Positions 1 to 7,941 of a stretch of 64,000 bases of DNA are shown here, one piece after another. The stretch spans positions 496,001 to 560,000 of the forward strand of contig NZ_JAAVJL010000001.1 of assembly GCF_012863495.1 (NCBI RefSeq), given 5' to 3'. The notes below the pieces were generated by a model, which was not told the origin of the DNA, ran no database searches, and saw only the letters and a list, made by a program, of their open reading frames with translations. Within the stretch, counting starts at the first letter, position 1. Every line of letters starts with the position of its first letter. Position numbers and translations under genes: made by a program. The stretch is from Pseudanabaena yagii GIHE-NHR1 (GTDB taxonomy: Bacteria > Cyanobacteriota > Cyanobacteriia > Pseudanabaenales > Pseudanabaenaceae).

Positions 1-45
1 ATTTGGGGAGGAATTAGGATTATTCGAGATGCTCGAACAGTCTAG
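1..45 (+). CDS. possible 3' tail of an upstream gene
   Basis: Two forward frames are open at the left edge. One stops with TAG at 43-45, just before a strong terminator hairpin, which suggests the end of a gene lying mostly outside the window. The visible peptide (ending RIIRDARTV) is too short to identify. A second frame stays open through the hairpin to about base 170 and could equally be meant. Low confidence. Confidence 0.25.
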   Translation: MWGGIRIIRDARTV

Positions 46-46
46 A

Positions 47-86
47 AGAGAGGTCGCGCAAAGCGCGACCTCTCTCTTTTGTTTTT
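47..86 (+). terminator. rho-independent terminator
   Basis: A perfect 13-bp stem (47-59 against 63-75) with an AAA loop is followed by a T-rich run to 86. It would end the gene entering from the left edge. Confidence 0.75.
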
Positions 87-108
87 TACACTTTGTCAAG
101 GCATATAT

Positions 109-181
109 TGTGGAAGTGCACCCCTTCGGGGTGCACTTCCACAAACTCAAAAATCTACAAATGATTTAGGACTGCTATAGC
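109..181. repeat. family A palindromic repeat, copy 1
   Basis: A hairpin at 109-143 with a TTC-type apex is followed by a tail (about 150-181) that ends in the reverse complement of the ATAGCAGTCCTAAATCATTT sequence found at the left end of the copy at 4269-4358. The shared outer arm with a different hairpin core marks these as members of one short, non-coding repeat family. The rest of the gap up to obgE (182-343) holds only the palindrome at 266-312. Confidence 0.6.
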
Positions 182-265
182 ATAATAGATATAAAACTAA
201 ATAAAGATAACGCTGCAAGTAAATTGCGTTATCTTGCTTAGCGCTTTGCGCTTACTTAAAAACCC

Positions 266-312
266 AAGGAAAGTTTAGAAAGGATGGCTGCCATCCTTTC
301 TAAACTTTCCTT
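266..312. repeat. near-perfect 23-bp palindrome upstream of obgE
   Basis: The arms 266-288 and 290-312 are exact reverse complements around a single base. An in-frame ATG at 284 sits inside the left arm, so a longer Obg start there would be an artefact of the repeat. The structure could attenuate or stabilise the obgE leader. Confidence 0.7.
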
Positions 313-343
313 GAACTCCTCAGAGCAATTAATCGGATTAGCA

Positions 344-1339
344 ATGCATTTTATCGATCACGTTACGATACAAGTAAAGTCAGGAAATGGTGGAGATGGG
401 CTAGTTGCCTTTCGCCGTGAAAAATATGTACCTGCGGGTGGTCCTGCAGGTGGTAATGGCGGTAATGGTGGCTCGGTGATTTTACAGGCAACTACCGATC
501 TGCAAACCCTTCTAGACTTTCGCTTCGAGAATATTTTTAAAGCAGAAGATGGCGAACGTGGTGGTCCTAGCAACATGACTGGCAAACGCGGCAGCGATCG
601 CATTATCAAAGTGCCATTGGGTACGGTGGTAATGAATGCGGAAACAGGAGAAGTTTTGGGTGATCTCACTGATACTGATCAAACCTTGGTAGTAGCTAGA
701 GGCGGTAAAGGCGGCTTAGGTAATAAATATTTCTTGAGCAATCAAAATCGTGCCCCTGACTATGCTTTACCTGGATTACCCGGAGAGGAGCTATCTCTTT
801 ATCTAGAACTAAAACTTATTGCTGAGGTGGGGATTATTGGGTTGCCAAATGCAGGTAAATCAACGCTGATCTCAGTCGTTTCGGCAGCCCGTCCCAAAAT
901 TGCAGATTATCCTTTCACCACACTAGTACCAAATTTAGGTGTAGTGTCTAAGCCTTCAGGTGATGGTATTGTCTTTGCGGATATTCCTGGCCTTATTGAA
1001 GGTGCATCCGATGGCATTGGCTTGGGACATGACTTTTTGCGCCATGTGGAACGCACTAAGCTCTTAATTCACTTAATAGATGTGACTCAAGATGATCCTT
1101 TAGCGGCTTACCATACGATTCAAGAAGAGTTAGCTGCCTATGGTCATGGCTTAGACGAAAAGCCTCAGATTCTAGTTCTCAATAAAATCGATGCAATGTT
1201 GCCTGAAGATGTTGAGGCAATTTCCTCACAGTTTGATATCCCGATTCTCGCGATTTCGGCTGCCTCGAAAAAGGGGCTAGACAAGCTCTTGCAATCAGTC
1301 TGGAAACTATTGGAGCAGTTTGATCAAGACAATCCTTAG
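344..1339 (+). CDS. obgE: GTPase Obg/CgtA
   Basis: Obg is a ribosome-associated GTPase that acts in large-subunit assembly and stress control. The protein shows the glycine-rich Obg fold over about residues 1-158 (many GG and GNGG turns), then a G domain with GLPNAGKST at about 166-174, a DIPGLIEGA switch region and a NKID motif. I place the start at ATG 344 (331 aa), where the sequence begins MHFIDHVTIQVKSGNGG as in other Obg proteins. The ATG at 284 lies within a palindrome and would add 20 unrelated residues. It has no obvious operon partner and ends at a strong terminator. Confidence 0.95.
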   Translation: MHFIDHVTIQVKSGNGGDGLVAFRREKYVPAGGPAGGNGGNGGSVILQATTDLQTLLDFRFENIFKAEDGERGGPSNMTGKRGSDRIIKVPLGTVVMNAETGEVLGDLTDTDQTLVVARGGKGGLGNKYFLSNQNRAPDYALPGLPGEELSLYLELKLIAEVGIIGLPNAGKSTLISVVSAARPKIADYPFTTLVPNLGVVSKPSGDGIVFADIPGLIEGASDGIGLGHDFLRHVERTKLLIHLIDVTQDDPLAAYHTIQEELAAYGHGLDEKPQILVLNKIDAMLPEDVEAISSQFDIPILAISAASKKGLDKLLQSVWKLLEQFDQDNP

Positions 1340-1340
1340 T

Positions 1341-1369
1341 AAACAAGGGGCTTAAGCCCCTTGTTTTTA
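1341..1369 (+). terminator. terminator of obgE
   Basis: A fully palindromic AACAAGGGGCTTAAGCCCCTT-type hairpin followed by TTTTT lies two bases after the obgE stop. The same hairpin sequence recurs at 21476-21500 and, degenerated, near 47850. Confidence 0.8.
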
Positions 1370-1696
1370 TTTGAGCATATGAAAATTACCAAAGGCTGCG
1401 ATCGTCGTTACTTTTTTATTCGGTAGATCAGTTTCGTAAAGGCTGAACAATACATAATTTTGCTGCTTTGTGGAGTTGTTAACAATTCTCTTGATTACAC
1501 CTTTGCCTTGAGAGATCACAAATTTACAGGATTGTTGAGCAGCGATCGGCATATTCTCACCAGCACAAATTGAGGTTTTACCTGTTTCCGAAAACTGCTC
1601 CGTTGCATATTCGATGTAGCGATCTTTACTGGGATTAGTGATTGCCATACCGACAGCAACTACGGCAATCCCAATTAAAACTATTTGTAATTTCAT
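1367..1696 (-). CDS. DUF4359-type small secreted or anchored protein
   Basis: This 109-aa protein has an N-terminal hydrophobic segment (about residues 3-19), directly followed by TNPSKDRYIEYATEQ. That layout is typical of the DUF4359 proteins common in cyanobacteria. The remainder is predicted soluble and has two cysteines (in SICAG and SCKF) that could form a disulfide outside the cytoplasm. The function is unknown. It lies convergent with obgE and its end abuts the obgE terminator. The family call rests on pattern memory only. Confidence 0.7.
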   Translation of the reverse strand: MKLQIVLIGIAVVAVGMAITNPSKDRYIEYATEQFSETGKTSICAGENMPIAAQQSCKFVISQGKGVIKRIVNNSTKQQNYVLFSLYETDLPNKKVTTIAAFGNFHMLK

Positions 1697-1702
1697 ACTC
1701 CC

Positions 1703-1757
1703 TTCTCACTGAAAGAATCATTGGTGCGCGGCAAAGCCACGCACCAATAATTCTTTC
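1703..1757. repeat. palindrome between two minus-strand genes
   Basis: The arms containing GAAAGAATCATTGGTGCG and CGCACCAATAATTCTTTC flank a GCAAAGCC apex. It sits just after the stop of the phosphatase gene at 1756 and may act as its terminator or as an mRNA stabiliser. Confidence 0.6.
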
Positions 1758-2604
1758 ACTTTTTGATTGGCGCGATCGCATCTTGGCTAATTTGACAAAT
1801 CTGATCATGACAATGACCATTGCTAGCTACGATGGTTCCCCATTGCCGCAATTCGAGATTGTTGTAGGACAGTGGCGATAGGTCTGCGTGGGTAAGCTGT
1901 CCCCCTGCCTCAGTCAAGATAATTTCAGGAGCGCAATAGTCCCAGTCCTTGGGGGCAGACTTACCTGAAACAGAGATATAAACATCAGCATTACCTGAAG
2001 CGATCGCCGCAAATTTGCCACCGATACTACCCACCGCAATTTCTGCTGCCTTGGGCAATTGTTGAAGAATACTTTCTAACTGGTAATTGCGATGGCTACG
2101 ACTTGCCACCACCACCATTTTTTCGAGATTAACCTTATCAGAGACATGGATACGTTGCTTTGTGCCATCTCTTGTTTCCATATATGCACCATTGCCCAAA
2201 ACCCCTTGAAATAGGCGATCTTGAGCAGGAGTTGCCACCAATCCCAGTACAGGACGTTGGCGATAGCTCAGCCCAATATGTACAGCAAACTCATTAGTCC
2301 GCCGAATAAAGTCGCTCGTACCATCCATCGGATCAATGATCCATACCCATTCATGATCGAGGCGATCGGTACTGTCTTCGGTTTCTTCGCTGAGATAGGC
2401 AAAATTTTCTGTGCCGAAGGTCTGCTTTAACTGCCCCAAGATAAAATCATTAGCGGCTAAATCGGCGGATGTGACGTTACCATCTTCAACACCCTTAAAT
2501 GTGATCTTTAAATCCTGTGGCGCTTGATAATACTTCATCAGAATGTCCCCTGCGCCCCAAGCGATCGGGCGAGCCAGTGACATAATTTCGTTTAAATTCA
2601 GCAT
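1756..2604 (-). CDS. cysQ: 3'(2'),5'-bisphosphate nucleotidase / inositol monophosphatase family
   Basis: This 282-aa protein is a Mg2+-dependent phosphatase of the IMPase superfamily. The metal-binding motif DPMDGTSDF is at residues 91-99, preceded by the LSEET acidic motif (about 71-75). The second metal motif WDYCAPEIILTEAGG is near residue 220. CysQ-type members hydrolyse PAP/PAPS by-products of sulfate assimilation, which would fit the sulfate transporter genes elsewhere in the window. Inositol-1-phosphatase activity cannot be excluded from sequence alone. It has its own ATG start and is followed by a palindrome. Confidence 0.75.
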   Translation of the reverse strand: MLNLNEIMSLARPIAWGAGDILMKYYQAPQDLKITFKGVEDGNVTSADLAANDFILGQLKQTFGTENFAYLSEETEDSTDRLDHEWVWIIDPMDGTSDFIRRTNEFAVHIGLSYRQRPVLGLVATPAQDRLFQGVLGNGAYMETRDGTKQRIHVSDKVNLEKMVVVASRSHRNYQLESILQQLPKAAEIAVGSIGGKFAAIASGNADVYISVSGKSAPKDWDYCAPEIILTEAGGQLTHADLSPLSYNNLELRQWGTIVASNGHCHDQICQISQDAIAPIKK

Positions 2605-2655
2605 CTTGAATTTTGGTGAAGCTAATGATCTGTACTATACCGCAACCAAAAGCCA

Positions 2656-2802
2656 AAAAGAAGAAGACAAGTGTTACTAGCCTTCTTCTTCCTCCTTAAG
2701 AATGAGTGGCGCGGGCTTTGCCCCACACCACTCATTCTGGAATTTATATTTGTTACGTTTTTGAACGTGCAGCTTCGCTGCACATTCAAAAACTAGGGAG
2801 TG
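2656..2802. repeat. cluster of two to three hairpins in an intergenic gap
   Basis: Between the cysQ start and the end of the next minus-strand gene there is a GAAGAAG/CTTCTTC hairpin near 2660-2695. It is followed by AATGAGTGGCGCGGG/CCACACCACTCATT (2701-2738) and by a TTTTTGAACGTGCAGC/GCTGCACATTCAAAAA hairpin (2757-2793). The last two probably terminate transcription of the gene at 2832-4001. Confidence 0.55.
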
Positions 2803-2831
2803 CAACTACTCCAAGGCGCTCTTGTGTCTTA

Positions 2832-4001
2832 TTAAGAACATCGCAGGGATATAGTGTATTTGCCATTTACTGGCTGAAGTTCAACTTTTTTCATTGGTAA
2901 AGTCCCATAACCCTCAATAGAAAAGTTGTCATTACCAATCCAAGAAGCACTTCTGTCAGCGGTTTCAGCAATATAGTAAAACACCCCATTCATAGATGTA
3001 GCATTTCTACCGCTGCGTTGCTCAAGTTGAGTCGTTTTCAAAGCAGGCAAGTTATACCTTGGAAAACCAGCAATTTGCCAATTACCATTAGGTCTTTGAT
3101 AGCGAACCAAAATTCTTAAAGGTTGGTTACAACGATTTTCGATGAAAATCGGTAATGCCGAATTAGTCGTAGTTGGGAAACCAGAATTATTAGTTGGTAG
3201 CTGGGCGCTAGTAGTCGGCAAAGCGGCATTATTTGTAGTGGTCGGCAAATCTGAATTAGCGATCGCTGAAGTAGTGGTCGGTAAAACGGAATTAGTAGAC
3301 GGGAGGATTGAACTAGTAGTAGGCACAGGCGCAATGCTATTAGCCAAGATTTTTGATTGATCTACTAATTTAGTTGTCTGCTCTGTAATTTTACTAGCAT
3401 CACCTAGATAACGCTGTCTGAGCAAAATCCTGATATCTGCACTCGCAGCAGGTGATTTGGTATAGCTAAACGAAATCTTTTCGTTCCCGCCGCTTGCAAC
3501 TACTTCACTCTTGTATTTAGCGATCCTGCCAAGCAACTCATCAATCGAGCTGATTTGATTTTGCAGTGATGTGCAGACAGAAGGGCTACAAATTGCTCCT
3601 TTAACTTGCAATTCCGCTTTCGCATCGGTTAAGCGCTGGGTCTCACGTTGCAGAAGATCGATTATTGCCGCATTGCCAGAGGAACTAATGATCTTGGCTG
3701 TCAATGGGGAAACATTACCAATCACCTTATCCCGAAACTCTTGGTAGTCAAGGATGACATGATTTGGTGATGCTCGATCAACTACAAGGCTTTGGGTTTT
3801 ACTACCACTTCCAAGAATCTCACCAAGGACATCCCCTAATCCGATCTGATCATTATTTGGGAATTTATGCTCTGTGTAGCAGATTTCCCCAGCTTTTTGG
3901 TTAGGATCTCCACATATTGGGCTATCAGCCTCTGCTGCTGCTACAGCAACTATTAATGAGGGGAGAATCAATACATACTTTGTCAATGCTTTTAATTTCA
4001 T
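2832..4001 (-). CDS. secreted protein with a Thr/Pro repeat linker and a DUF1036-like C-terminus
   Basis: This 389-aa protein has a signal peptide (about residues 1-26, ending AAAEA). Its N-terminal part is helical, with paired cysteines near residues 30 and 41 (ICGDP, ICYTE) and CSPSVC in the middle. Residues about 228-285 form a low-complexity linker of LPTTTNSALPTT-like units. The C-terminal ~105 residues (IENRCNQPLRILVRY...) have the pattern of the DUF1036 family: an N-terminal NRC motif, an aromatic-rich middle and a final CS. It is probably periplasmic or cell-surface, and its function is unknown. The repeat-rich linker suggests length variation between strains. Confidence 0.6.
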   Translation of the reverse strand: MKLKALTKYVLILPSLIVAVAAAEADSPICGDPNQKAGEICYTEHKFPNNDQIGLGDVLGEILGSGSKTQSLVVDRASPNHVILDYQEFRDKVIGNVSPLTAKIISSSGNAAIIDLLQRETQRLTDAKAELQVKGAICSPSVCTSLQNQISSIDELLGRIAKYKSEVVASGGNEKISFSYTKSPAASADIRILLRQRYLGDASKITEQTTKLVDQSKILANSIAPVPTTSSILPSTNSVLPTTTSAIANSDLPTTTNNAALPTTSAQLPTNNSGFPTTTNSALPIFIENRCNQPLRILVRYQRPNGNWQIAGFPRYNLPALKTTQLEQRSGRNATSMNGVFYYIAETADRSASWIGNDNFSIEGYGTLPMKKVELQPVNGKYTISLRCS

Positions 4002-4089
4002 AGCTCTTAAACCTAGTTGGTTAGTTTATGGCGTTTCCCAGTCTAGTGAAGTAATAGCCTCAAAAAAATCATAAATATAATCATCGTAC

Positions 4090-4173
4090 CTAAGTAGCGC
4101 CAAACCCTGTGGCGCACGCTCAGTGTGCACCATAGGGTTTAGGGTTTTATATTCAATTGCGCCCAGCTACTTA
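4090..4173. repeat. family C palindromic repeat, copy 1
   Basis: The outer arms TAAGTAGC and GCTACTTA enclose an inner GCACACTGAGC-type hairpin flanked by AACCCT/AGGGTT. Copies with the same outline occur at 12339-12438, 14528-14595 (half) and 52585-52645 (half). Confidence 0.65.
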
Positions 4174-4268
4174 CTCTATTGTGATTATTTCTATAACAGA
4201 AATTTAAATAATATTTGAATTTCTATTACGATTCAGTGAAGCTTTTTGTTTAAGACTAATTATAAAAT

Positions 4269-4358
4269 ATAGCAGTCCTAAATCATTTGTAGATTTTTGG
4301 ATTTATGGAATCACATCCCTTCGGGATGTGATTCCATAAACCATTTAGGATTGCTATA
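4269..4358. repeat. family A palindromic repeat, copy 2 (complete)
   Basis: Both outer arms are present (ATAGCAGTCCTAAAT and ATTTAGGATTGCTAT). The core is an almost perfect TGGAATCACATCCC / GGGATGTGATTCCA hairpin with a TTC apex. It resembles a miniature palindromic element without coding capacity. Confidence 0.7.
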
Positions 4359-4811
4359 TGTAAAACATTTGAAAATAAATTGCAAGCATCTAATAATCTC
4401 GCGAAAATAAAAAACTGAGTTAAAAGATTGAGTTAAATTATTTAGCAAAAATACTGATGCTTTTTAATTGAATTTATGGTGCACAACATCATCAAATAAA
4501 CTTTATCATTTAATTTAAAGCTATTAGATTTAATTCAGGAGTGTGTTTGAAATAATGTATATGTAAATGGTTGAGTTGTGGGATTAGCATGAAAACGTAT
4601 TAAGGATCAACAAGCAAATTAATTAAAAGCCATTGTAATGGATTTGTAAAAACTAGTTTTAAATATTTAGTTGACTTAAATTACAACATTAATACGTTTT
4701 GTAATGTAATTAATCAACTAACTGATTAAATCAATCATGCATCTTCATATAGTAGTGAAGTAAGAGGAAAAGCTCATCTCATCGAAACTATATATTTGGA
4801 GATTTTAACTC

Positions 4812-5411
4812 ATGCAAAAACTACTTATAAATTGCTTAATTACTGGTTGTTCGATCGCGATCACAGCAACTACAGCCGTAGCATCTATCGAAGCTCAATC
4901 TGCTGATGAATATCTAGACAGCACTTCACCTCAAGTCATCCAGAAGATTGATGGTAATATCGTTACCTTTAAAAATTCATTAGGAGAGGCACACAACTAC
5001 TATGTTCCTAATTGGATGTTTTCTAAATACAATCTCCAAGTAGGGACTTCGGCAAATCTCTACAATCGCAATATAGTTCAGGGAATCTATCACGATCGCT
5101 ATATTGATGGGGCAAGCTCCAGTTTACTTAATACGGATGCTTTTTCACTTAACGATTCTCGAAGTGATTGTCTAATTTCCTCACGCTATGCAACTGAAGG
5201 CTTGGCATCGGGCAAACGAGTTTGGTTTAAAACAAAAGATTGTCCATCGACTATTCCTATCGTCGGTTCGATGTCATTTTATCAACCGAAAACAGTCGCT
5301 TCTGTAACGCCGATTGATAGCAGCGCATCTCTTCCTGCCACAACTCCAACATCAGTTCCGAATACAATAGAAACACCTATTGAACAAACTCCAGTTCAGG
5401 GTCTATGGTAA
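4812..5411 (+). CDS. secreted protein of unknown function
   Basis: This 199-aa protein has a signal peptide (about residues 1-24, ATTAVA/S). Its middle part is a small beta-rich domain starting around QKIDGNIVTFKNSLGEAHNYYVPNWMF. It has a disulfide candidate pair (DCLISS and DCPST) and a Pro/Thr-rich tail (about 165-199). A GGAGA ribosome site lies 8 bases before the ATG. I do not recognise a named family. The repeated 'XQKIDGNIVT' beginning resembles cyanobacterial exported proteins that read as small OB- or SH3-like domains, but that is only an impression. Confidence 0.6.
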   Translation: MQKLLINCLITGCSIAITATTAVASIEAQSADEYLDSTSPQVIQKIDGNIVTFKNSLGEAHNYYVPNWMFSKYNLQVGTSANLYNRNIVQGIYHDRYIDGASSSLLNTDAFSLNDSRSDCLISSRYATEGLASGKRVWFKTKDCPSTIPIVGSMSFYQPKTVASVTPIDSSASLPATTPTSVPNTIETPIEQTPVQGLW

Positions 5412-5413
5412 GA

Positions 5414-5462
5414 ATATTTATTTTTAAAAGTGCTGTTTGGTAGCACTTTTAAAAATAAATAT
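5414..5462 (+). terminator. terminator hairpin after the secreted protein gene
   Basis: The arms ATATTTATTTTTAAAAGTGCT and its exact reverse complement (5414-5434, 5442-5462) lie just after the stop codon at 5411. The stem is long and AT-rich, and works in both directions. Confidence 0.65.
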
Positions 5463-5479
5463 ATCAATACTTCTTTAGA

Positions 5480-5562
5480 TTCTGTTGAAGCTTTAAAGTA
5501 TTCCATAGAAAATTTTGAAAGCATGGCTTAGCCGCACTTTCAAAATTTTCTATAGCTTTTAA
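5480..5562. repeat. family D palindromic repeat, copy 1
   Basis: It begins with a TCTGTTGAAGCTTTAAAG outer arm, followed by a CATAGAAAATTTTGAAAG / CTTTCAAAATTTTCTATAG hairpin with a GGCTTAGCC apex. Relatives are at 13299-13393, 14594-14668 and 32366-32463. Confidence 0.6.
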
Positions 5563-5624
5563 TTCAACGTCAGTTCGGGTTAAGCTAGCAAATTTTATAG
5601 TTGTTTTAAATAATTTGCAGAGGG

Positions 5625-5675
5625 GCTTCGACTCCGCTCAGCCATCGGTGTAAGCTAGCTGAGCGAAGTCGAAGC
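5625..5675. repeat. inverted repeat GCTTCGACTCCGCTCAGC
   Basis: The left arm 5625-5642 and right arm 5658-5675 match with one mismatch, around a short spacer. Sequences of the type CTGAGCGAAGTCGAAG are widespread dispersed repeats in cyanobacterial genomes. The interval 5412-5736 contains this, the family D repeat and the terminator, and no gene. Confidence 0.65.
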
Positions 5676-5736
5676 TGTAGTTCTTATTTGAATTATCTCT
5701 CAAAGCCCGTTTCAAATTATCCAGAACTCGCGTTAC

Positions 5737-6951
5737 TTAGTAAATTTTCTCGGCAATATATTTAGCAATACTTGCCGATGCTCCAGCTTGCCCCATTCTT
5801 TCCAAACCATTGCGACTAACTTCTTGAAAATAGTCGGGATCTTGCAGAATGCTATTGAGGACATCGGCAACTTGTGCAGGTTTATCGATCAGGTTTACTG
5901 AGCATCCTAATAAATCAGCCTGTTCTTCTGCGAACTTGCGCGTAAATTGAGGACCATTTCCTGCGATCGTGATTACTGGCTTGCCTAAGCCCACTAGTTG
6001 CTCCGTTGCTGTACCTGCCATTGCCAAACCCAAATGACATTGATGCAAGCAATCGCTAAACCCCTCACGCAATAAAATTAGCCGCGCATTTTGGACTTTA
6101 AAAGTAGTTTCATCAATGCGTAGCCAACCTTTTTGAATGATGCTCTGTCCGATTATTTCTAGATCTAAATCTGGGGCTATCGCTACTAAAAAATGCACAT
6201 CATGGGGAATTGTTCTTGCTACAACCTGAGCGCAAAGCATCAGGGTCATCCAATTTTCATAGGCTTCTGGCGATCTCGAACCAGGTAAAATCGCCACAGC
6301 CCAGTCATTTTCGCCAATGCCAAAATCAATTCCCTTTGGTTCTAGCCCATCCATCATCGAATTTGCAAGATAAATCGCAGGCAATTTAAACTCTTTATTC
6401 AGTATTTCCGCAGTGAGCAAATCACGGACAAATACAGCCTTGCAATGACTGCTGCTCATTAGAGTGCGTTCCCAAGGGAAAAAATTGGAGCCGCCGAAGG
6501 GCTTTTTGACATGGGGCAAATAGCCTTGGCGATCGCGCCAAAAATATTCAGACTTGGCGGTGGCGACAAAGACAAAATCGCACCCACCCAACTTGGCTGG
6601 TAACCATGCAAATAGCAATGGCACAATATCACCCACCGCTAAAATCAATCTCTTGCCCCTGCGTCCTCCCCGTGACCATTTCCATGCAAAGCCTAATTGT
6701 TTACTAGTTAGTCCCACTAATCCACTTTTGACATCACGGGCGAGTTGACGGCTATCCATGCGGACAAATCCCCCCGATGGCATTGCCTGAGTAACTTGAT
6801 CGGCAATTGGGATATTGGCTTTAGTATAGGCATGACCCACGCCCACAAGTGGCAAAGCGATCGCTGAAAATCCTAATTTTTCCAGTTCAATGCAAATACG
6901 GGCAGCGATGAGATCTTCACCATGTCCGTTACTAATACATAAAATTTCCAC
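5737..6951 (-). CDS. lipid-A-disaccharide synthase-related glycosyltransferase
   Basis: This 404-aa protein begins with ILCISNGHGEDLIAARI, has PSGGFVRMDSRQLARDV near residue 60-75, and continues with a GT-B type C-terminal half (AILPGSRSPEAYENW; HLGLAMAGTATEQLVGLGKPVITIAGNGPQF). This is the layout of the cyanobacterial and plant 'LpxB-related' family rather than true LpxB. The substrate is unknown. The start is GTG at 6951, next to a divergent promoter region shared with the ion channel gene. Confidence 0.75.
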   Translation of the reverse strand: MEILCISNGHGEDLIAARICIELEKLGFSAIALPLVGVGHAYTKANIPIADQVTQAMPSGGFVRMDSRQLARDVKSGLVGLTSKQLGFAWKWSRGGRRGKRLILAVGDIVPLLFAWLPAKLGGCDFVFVATAKSEYFWRDRQGYLPHVKKPFGGSNFFPWERTLMSSSHCKAVFVRDLLTAEILNKEFKLPAIYLANSMMDGLEPKGIDFGIGENDWAVAILPGSRSPEAYENWMTLMLCAQVVARTIPHDVHFLVAIAPDLDLEIIGQSIIQKGWLRIDETTFKVQNARLILLREGFSDCLHQCHLGLAMAGTATEQLVGLGKPVITIAGNGPQFTRKFAEEQADLLGCSVNLIDKPAQVADVLNSILQDPDYFQEVSRNGLERMGQAGASASIAKYIAEKIY

Positions 6952-7049
6952 GTTTTACCAAAAAAATCTAATCTAGGATCTGGATACTGGGAATAGCTCC
7001 TCTAATGTAACTTTAGTAGAAACCGCGACATTATGCTTACTGGTTGTCT

Positions 7050-7832
7050 ATGCTAAGACAGAAAATCAGCTTTTATCTTGATGACCTTGCCACCCCGATT
7101 GGCAAATTAATTAACATTGCGATCGCCTTGCTCGTTCTTGCCTCCGCCACCAGCTTTGTCGCTCAAACTTACCCAATTCCTGATGTTACGCGCTATCGAC
7201 TCAATTTACTAGATGACATCATTCTGGGGATCTTTGTCTTTGAATATTTTCTGCGCCTGTGGTGCGCCGAAGAAAAGCTGAAATATTTATTTAGTCTCTA
7301 TGCAATCGTCGATCTTTTAGCGATTTTGCCATTCTTTTTAGGCGCGATCGATGTGACCTTCATTCGGCTTCTGCGGTGGTTTCGGATTTTGCGTCTCATT
7401 CGCTTAGTGGAGTCACGATCGCTATTTGTCAACAAGACCGAAGATATCGCGATTTTATTGAGAATACTGTTTACGCTATTTGCGATCGTCTTTGTCTTTT
7501 CAGGATTGATTTACCAGATCGAGCATCCGACTAATCCCAAATTTCATAACTTCCTTGATGCCTTTTATTTCTCCATTTTTACAATGACAACCGTGGGCTA
7601 TAGTGATGTGATGCCCAAATCCGATGCAGGGAAACTTACAACTGTAATCATGGTACTTACGGGGATTGCCCTCATTCCTGTACAGTTAGGGGAACTGTTT
7701 AAGCGCTTGATTAAAACTGCTAATCAAAGCGATCGCTTTGGTGAAATGAAGGATATTACCTGCTCTGGTTGTGGCTTATCTTTACACGATGCCGATGCTC
7801 AGTTTTGCAAGGTATGTGGGACTAAGATTTAA
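7050..7832 (+). CDS. voltage-gated potassium channel with C-terminal zinc ribbon
   Basis: This 260-aa membrane protein has a six-transmembrane voltage-sensor/pore layout. The S4-like arginine-rich stretch RLLRWFRILRLIRLVESR is at about 106-123. The K+ selectivity filter TVGYSD is at about 181-186, in FTMTTVGYSD, with the pore helix before it. After the last membrane helix, residues 238-260 form a CSGCG...CKVCG zinc ribbon, which would face the cytoplasm. An in-frame TTG at 7044 is an alternative start, but I prefer the ATG at 7050. It presumably carries K+ flux; the zinc ribbon may be a gating or partner-binding module. Confidence 0.85.
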   Translation: MLRQKISFYLDDLATPIGKLINIAIALLVLASATSFVAQTYPIPDVTRYRLNLLDDIILGIFVFEYFLRLWCAEEKLKYLFSLYAIVDLLAILPFFLGAIDVTFIRLLRWFRILRLIRLVESRSLFVNKTEDIAILLRILFTLFAIVFVFSGLIYQIEHPTNPKFHNFLDAFYFSIFTMTTVGYSDVMPKSDAGKLTTVIMVLTGIALIPVQLGELFKRLIKTANQSDRFGEMKDITCSGCGLSLHDADAQFCKVCGTKI

Positions 7833-7941
7833 TTTGCTATGATGGAAGTCTAGAGGCGCAGTATGAGTTCAATCTTTGCAATAGAGAAATTTGAGATAGT
7901 CCTATTTATCTTTACTATTTACCATTATTTATGCAATTACT

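Larger units (their letters stand above)
4002..4811. other. 810-bp gene-free interval with two palindromic repeats
   Basis: This AT-rich spacer lies between two divergently transcribed secreted-protein genes. It contains a family C repeat (4090-4173) and a family A repeat (4269-4358). The remaining ~450 bases up to 4811 are very AT-rich, without a convincing open frame or RNA gene. They presumably hold the promoter of the gene at 4812. Confidence 0.6.

Noticed and set aside
284-343. Upstream start of obgE at 284
   Set aside because: The ATG is inside a 23-bp palindrome, and the 20 added residues do not resemble Obg N-termini; ATG 344 fits the family.
1635-1881. Small open frames around 1635-1881 on both strands
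   Set aside because: They overlap the palindrome and the ends of the DUF4359 and CysQ genes, and show no domain or ribosome site.
4480-4760. AT-rich interval as a possible small RNA gene or replication origin
   Set aside because: No DnaA-box cluster, conserved stem or known RNA motif could be identified by eye.
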